Positions 61,017 through 64,000 of a stretch of DNA of 64,000 nt are shown piece after piece (positions within the stretch are counted from its first letter, which is position 1; the number at the start of each line of letters is the position of its first letter). The DNA is from 34-65-8 sp046294735 (GTDB lineage Bacteria; Pseudomonadota; Alphaproteobacteria; Sphingomonadales; Sphingomonadaceae). Location: positions 124,001 to 188,000 of the forward strand of contig JBKBKB010000006.1 of the NCBI GenBank assembly GCA_046294735.1, given 5' to 3'. Position numbers and translations under genes: made by a program. The notes under the pieces are model-generated. The model saw only the letters and a list, made by a program, of their open reading frames with translations, did no database searches and was not told where the DNA came from.

Positions 61017-61481
61017 TCAGGCGGCGCTGGATTCGTCGTTCTGAATCACTTCCAGCGGGCGCTGGCCGCCGACCAGAATTTTCTTTGGCTTCATCGCCTC
61101 AGGCACTTCGCGGACCAGATCGATCACCAGCAGACCGTCAGCCAGATCGGCCGCTTCGACGCGGACATAATCGGCCAGTTCAAACCGGCGCTCAAACCCG
61201 CGGTTGGCGATCCCGAGATGCAGGATTTCCCCATCAACGGTTTCCTCACGCTTCTTGCCTTGCACGACCAGCAGATTCTGCTGCGCGGTGATGTCGAGAT
61301 CGCCGGGGCGGAAGCCGGCGACGGCCAGCGTGATGCGATAGTGGTCCTCGCCCCGCTTCTCGATGTTGAACGGGGGGTAGTTGTCACCACTGTTCAGGCG
61401 CGCCTGATTTTCGAGCAGGTCGAACAGGCGATCAAAGCCGACAGTGGAACGGCGATAAGGGGTAAGATCAAAACGTGACAT
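61017..61481 (-). CDS. Small heat-shock protein (Hsp20/IbpA family)
   Basis: A 154-residue alpha-crystallin-type chaperone that holds unfolding proteins. The N-terminus MSRFDLTPYRRSTVGFDRLF is typical of class A proteobacterial sHsps. The alpha-crystallin domain runs from NYPPFNIEKRGEDHYRITLA to about residue 125, including VAGFRPGDLDITAQQNLLVV and the hairpin ILHLGIANRGFERRFELADY. The C-terminal I-x-I-like anchor is PKKILVG. Expression is probably set by an RpoH promoter and a ROSE-like thermometer upstream. Confidence 0.93.
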   Translation of the reverse strand: MSRFDLTPYRRSTVGFDRLFDLLENQARLNSGDNYPPFNIEKRGEDHYRITLAVAGFRPGDLDITAQQNLLVVQGKKREETVDGEILHLGIANRGFERRFELADYVRVEAADLADGLLVIDLVREVPEAMKPKKILVGGQRPLEVIQNDESSAA

Positions 61482-61575
61482 GGTGCAAATCCTCCTATGA
61501 GCAATCTGATGTTGCCGGGCCCTGTGATCGGGCGCCCGGCGGGTTTCTGGTCACGCCCCCATTGCGGCGGGCGTT
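61482..61575 (-). promoter_or_regulatory. ROSE-like RNA thermometer in the hsp20 5' leader
   Basis: The leader of about 94 nt ends with UUGCU, a short CAU loop, and the Shine-Dalgarno AGGAGG, just before the AUG. UUGCU facing the Shine-Dalgarno is the hallmark of ROSE elements, which mask it at low temperature in alphaproteobacterial small heat-shock genes. A second hairpin upstream pairs GCCGGG with CCCGGC and CCC with GGG. This is identified by motif and position. Confidence 0.72.
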
Positions 61576-61582
61576 TCCATTG

Positions 61583-61613
61583 CTCAGATAAGCGGCTAAT
61601 TCATGCTTTCAAG
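61583..61613 (-). promoter_or_regulatory. RpoH heat-shock promoter of hsp20
   Basis: On the minus strand CTTG (61613-61610), a 17-nt spacer beginning AAAG, and CTTATCTGAG (61592-61583) match every fixed position of CTTG-N17-CYTATNTNNG. Transcription would start near 61575, giving the leader annotated above. Confidence 0.85.
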
Positions 61614-61630
61614 AACCCCAGAGGACGCCG

Positions 61631-61894
61631 ATGACCATTCCCCGGATCGACATCTACACTAAGTTCGGCTGCGGCTATTGCGTTCGGGCCAAGCGGTTGC
61701 TGGACAGCAAGGGTGCCACCTATCACGAGCATGACGTGACATTCGGCGGCAAGGACAAGGCCGCCATGCTGGCGCGAGCGCCTGATGCGCGCACAGTGCC
61801 ACAGATCTTCATCGGCGATGTTCATGTGGGCGGGTCGGACGATCTTCACGCGCTCGATAAGGCGGGCAGGCTTGATGCGCTGCTGGAAGGCTGA
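61631..61894 (+). CDS. grxC: Glutaredoxin 3
   Basis: An 87-residue dithiol glutaredoxin that reduces disulfides with glutathione. The active site is CGYC (in TKFGCGYCVRAKRLL) rather than the common CPYC. The glutathione-binding parts are RTVPQIFIGDVHVGGSDDL. It is first of the grxC, nitrilase-family and DUF1178 run, which is often seen in alphaproteobacteria, and is divergent from hsp20. It pairs functionally with gshB at 22916. Confidence 0.94.
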   Translation: MTIPRIDIYTKFGCGYCVRAKRLLDSKGATYHEHDVTFGGKDKAAMLARAPDARTVPQIFIGDVHVGGSDDLHALDKAGRLDALLEG

Positions 61895-62734
61895 ATGACC
61901 CGCATTGCCATCCTCCAGATGACATCCGGGATTGATTCGCAAGCCAACCTGCGTGCCATCGATGACGCGGCAAGGAAAGCGGCGGGCGAGGGCGCTGAGA
62001 TCTTGTTCACGCCCGAAATGTCGATCTGCCTCGACCGCGATCGCAAGCGGGCTGCGCCTTGGATAGACGGCAGCGGTCCAGCCGAAGTCACTGCGCACTT
62101 ATCAAACTGCGCCAGCGAAGTCGGGATCGCAATCGCGCTTGGTTCGCAGGCGGTGCGCGCTGCGGATGGGAAGTGGGCAAACCGCTCGATGTATTTCAGC
62201 CGCCATGGCGCGGGCGCAGTCAATCCGGTCACTTACGACAAGATCCATATGTTCGATGTCGATCTGGAAAGCGGCGAAAGCTGGCGTGAAAGCAACGCCT
62301 ACCAGCCAGGCAGCGCAGTGGTTTCGGTAGCAGACACGCCGGTTGGGAAGCTCGGCCTGACGATCTGTTACGACCTGCGCTTTCCCGCCTTGTTCGGTGA
62401 GTTGGGCGATCGCCGGTGCGATGCGATCGCGGTGCCTGCCGCCTTCACCAGGTCGACCGGGCAGGCACATTGGCATATCCTGCTGCGAGCCCGCGCGATC
62501 GAGGCGAGCGCTTTCATCATTGCTGCAGCACAGGTCGGCAACCACGACGACGGGCGGCAGACCTATGGGCACAGCCTGGTGGTCGATCCCTGGGGCGAGG
62601 TGTTGCTCGACATGGGCGGTGAGGAGCCTGGCCTTGCTTTTTGCGATCTCGATCTCGCCCGAATTGCCGAGGTGCGCGCACAGGTTCCTGCACTTGCCAA
62701 CCGCCGGGATATTCCCAAATTGGCCCAGACATGA
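61895..62734 (+). CDS. Carbon-nitrogen hydrolase of the Nit1/Nit2 group (deaminated-glutathione amidase type)
   Basis: A 279-residue nitrilase-superfamily enzyme. The catalytic triad is Glu in LFTPEMS, Lys in TYDKIHMFDVD, and Cys in GLTICYDLRFPALF. The DKIHMFDVD form and the AAQVGNHDDGRQTYGHS segment resemble Nit1/NitA-type enzymes that repair deaminated glutathione; other omega-amidase activities are possible. It starts directly after the grxC stop with no gap and overlaps DUF1178 by 4 nt, so a glutathione-related role agrees with context. Confidence 0.88.
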   Translation: MTRIAILQMTSGIDSQANLRAIDDAARKAAGEGAEILFTPEMSICLDRDRKRAAPWIDGSGPAEVTAHLSNCASEVGIAIALGSQAVRAADGKWANRSMYFSRHGAGAVNPVTYDKIHMFDVDLESGESWRESNAYQPGSAVVSVADTPVGKLGLTICYDLRFPALFGELGDRRCDAIAVPAAFTRSTGQAHWHILLRARAIEASAFIIAAAQVGNHDDGRQTYGHSLVVDPWGEVLLDMGGEEPGLAFCDLDLARIAEVRAQVPALANRRDIPKLAQT

Positions 62735-63189
62735 TCGTGTTTGACCTCCGCTGTGACCAGGGCCACCGGTTCGAAGGCTGGTTCGGTTCGTCGGATGATT
62801 ACGCATGCCAGTTGGAGCGTGGCTTGGTGTCATGCCCACAGTGCGGATCGGCAGGGGTCGAAAAGGCACCGATGGCTCCGGCGGTTCCGGCCAAAGGCAA
62901 CCAGCGCCAGGGGGTGACTGCCAGTTCGCCCATGTCCAATGTCCCGATCCCGCCGGAGGTGGTCCGGGCGATGCAGGCACTTGCCGCTGCCCAGGCCAGA
63001 GCGCTGGAAAACAGCCGCTGGGTGGGTGACAGCTTTGCCGACGAGACTCGCGCGATGCACTATGGCGACAAGGACCTTGAACTGATCCACGGCAAGGCAA
63101 CGCTAGCTGAGGCCAAATCCTTGCTCGACGAGGGAATCGAGGTGGCGCCCTTGCCGTTTCCGGTGGCCGAGCCGGACAAGCTCAACTGA
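62731..63189 (+). CDS. DUF1178 family protein with zinc-ribbon-like N-terminus
   Basis: A 152-residue protein whose start ATG 62731 overlaps the nitrilase gene stop (ATGA); similarity begins at MIVFDLRCDQGHRFEGWFGS. One Cys-x3-His (CDQGH) and one CPQC motif suggest a metal site. The C-terminal part, WVGDSFADETRAMHYGDKD, is conserved in the family. Function is unknown. It ends 39 bp before a tRNA gene. Confidence 0.88.
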   Translation: MIVFDLRCDQGHRFEGWFGSSDDYACQLERGLVSCPQCGSAGVEKAPMAPAVPAKGNQRQGVTASSPMSNVPIPPEVVRAMQALAAAQARALENSRWVGDSFADETRAMHYGDKDLELIHGKATLAEAKSLLDEGIEVAPLPFPVAEPDKLN

Positions 63190-63227
63190 TTGCAAGACGC
63201 GCGGCACCGCCGTATTGGGGCTGCGGC

Positions 63228-63304
63228 GCGCCCGTAGCTCAGCAGGATAGAGCACCAGATTCCTAATCTGGGGGCCATGGGTTCGAATCCCGTCGGGCGC
63301 ACCA
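63228..63304 (+). tRNA. tRNA-Arg (anticodon CCT)
   Basis: A full cloverleaf: acceptor stem GCGCCCG with CGGGCGC, D-arm containing AGCTCAGCAGGATAGAGC, anticodon stem CCAGA/TCTGG around loop TTCCTAA (anticodon CCT, reading AGG), T-arm with GGTTCGAATCC, and an encoded ACCA end. It is 77 nt including CCA. It lies 4 bp before the convergent transporter gene end. Confidence 0.96.
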
Positions 63305-63308
63305 GATC

Positions 63309-64000
63309 TTACCGTCCCAGGCGCATCGCCCACCTGCTGAGCAGGACTACACTTGCCGACAGCGCCGCGGCGAGGGCCGCCGTGCCGCTCCACCCCGCCC
63401 AGGCATATGCGGCGGTACCGGCCCAGCTGGCCAGGCCGCCGCCGATGAACATCATCACGATAAACCCGGTCATCAGCCGGGTGCGGATTGCCGGGTCAAG
63501 GCCGAGGAAGGTCATCCGGCTGGTCACATCGATCGAGGGGCCGACCGCGTTGAGCATCACCACTGGCGCCAGCAACAGCAACAGCGAGTGGCCCAGCGGC
63601 CACAACAGGGCCACGCCGGCAAGCTGCACTGCGGCGAACCGGAACCGAGCTCGCCGGGCACCAACCGCGTCGGCCCAGCGCCCGAGCCGGGGAGTAACAT
63701 AGATGCTGACGGCGGCGAGCCCGGCGAGATAGCCGACCACGTCGGTTCCGTAACCCATCTCCGCGCTGGTCAGGTGCAGGGCCAACCCCAGCCAGACCGA
63801 CAGAAAAATCCCGAAATTGAGCGCCTGGATCAGGCCGGAAAGCAGAACTTCGCGGTTCTGTGCCAGGAGCGGGAACAGCGACCCCAGCAATTGCGGATAA
63901 GGCAGGTGGCGAACCGGCTCGCCGCTCGGGCGTTTGCCTTCCATCAGCCAGGGAAGCGCCACGGTGGTTGCGACCACGAGCATGCCGGCAGCGGCATAGA
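63309..64000 (-). CDS. Major facilitator superfamily transporter (5' part cut off by window edge)
   Basis: The frame is open to the right edge (codons YAAAG precede the Met at 63983), so only the C-terminal 230 or so residues are seen. About six or seven hydrophobic helices are visible, with loops such as TPRLGRWADAVGARRARFRF between the putative eighth and ninth helices, the usual MFS A-like motif. The substrate cannot be read. The gene converges with the tRNA gene. Confidence 0.8.
   Translation of the reverse strand, partial: YAAAGMLVVATTVALPWLMEGKRPSGEPVRHLPYPQLLGSLFPLLAQNREVLLSGLIQALNFGIFLSVWLGLALHLTSAEMGYGTDVVGYLAGLAAVSIYVTPRLGRWADAVGARRARFRFAAVQLAGVALLWPLGHSLLLLLAPVVMLNAVGPSIDVTSRMTFLGLDPAIRTRLMTGFIVMMFIGGGLASWAGTAAYAWAGWSGTAALAAALSASVVLLSRWAMRLGR

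Overview
The window is ordinary chromosomal DNA from a GC-rich alphaproteobacterium, most likely Sphingomonadales (Erythrobacter/Novosphingobium-like). The evidence is the gene order rne / amiC-mrcA-prfB, the cluster rph-rdgB-hemW-xerC facing hrcA-grpE, the alphaproteobacterial LexA box GTTC-N7-GTTC upstream of lexA, RpoH promoters of the CTTG-N17-CYTATNT type, and several small families I know mainly from sphingomonads. Coding density is very high, and 1- or 4-nt stop/start overlaps are common. I see no insertion sequence, prophage, CRISPR array or rRNA.

Layout. 1-4245: a truncated haloalkane dehalogenase, a methyltransferase, and RNase E. 4681-9346: cell wall amidase, PBP1A and release factor 2. 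9406-18118: mixed metabolic and accessory genes, including a lipoprotein methyltransferase, a nitronate monooxygenase-like flavoprotein, a 2-hydroxyacid dehydrogenase, an SH3 protein, DUF817, and a MoxR/VWA pair separated by a soluble chemoreceptor. 18284-27278: parE, an LpoA-like lipoprotein, rsmI-yraN-gshB, and the rph-rdgB-hemW-xerC operon. 27365-35647: the heat-shock block hrcA-grpE and dnaK-dnaJ, with a DUF885 protein and a copper-chaperone operon between them. 35650-42298: a poorly understood block with a long membrane-anchored coiled-coil protein and, divergent from it, an Hpt-like protein, a membrane protein, an unknown protein and a histidine kinase. Both phosphorelay proteins lack their phospho-accepting histidine. 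42304-49753: gltA, gltX, comEC, lexA, moeA and moaC. 49934-57537: a trp gene cluster (trpE, trpG, trpD, trpC) led by ppiD and interrupted by a phosphodiester glycosidase-like lipoprotein and a proline iminopeptidase. 57726-64000: tpiA, secG, pyrG, a probable 6S RNA, a small heat-shock gene with an RpoH promoter and ROSE-like thermometer, grxC, a nitrilase-family gene, DUF1178, tRNA-Arg(CCT), and a truncated MFS transporter.

Three observations stand out. (1) trpE, the DUF817 gene and a small metalloprotease-like gene have no ATG, GTG or TTG that would include their conserved N-termini. A CTG fits in each case: trpE has AGGAGG five bases before its CTG, and the other two have a CTGA overlap with the upstream stop codon. 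(2) 38346-42298 encodes a pseudo-Hpt and a pseudo-histidine kinase side by side. (3) The hsp20 gene has a perfect match to the alphaproteobacterial RpoH consensus and a UUGCU motif facing its AGGAGG site. Protein families and syntenies are recalled knowledge, not searches.
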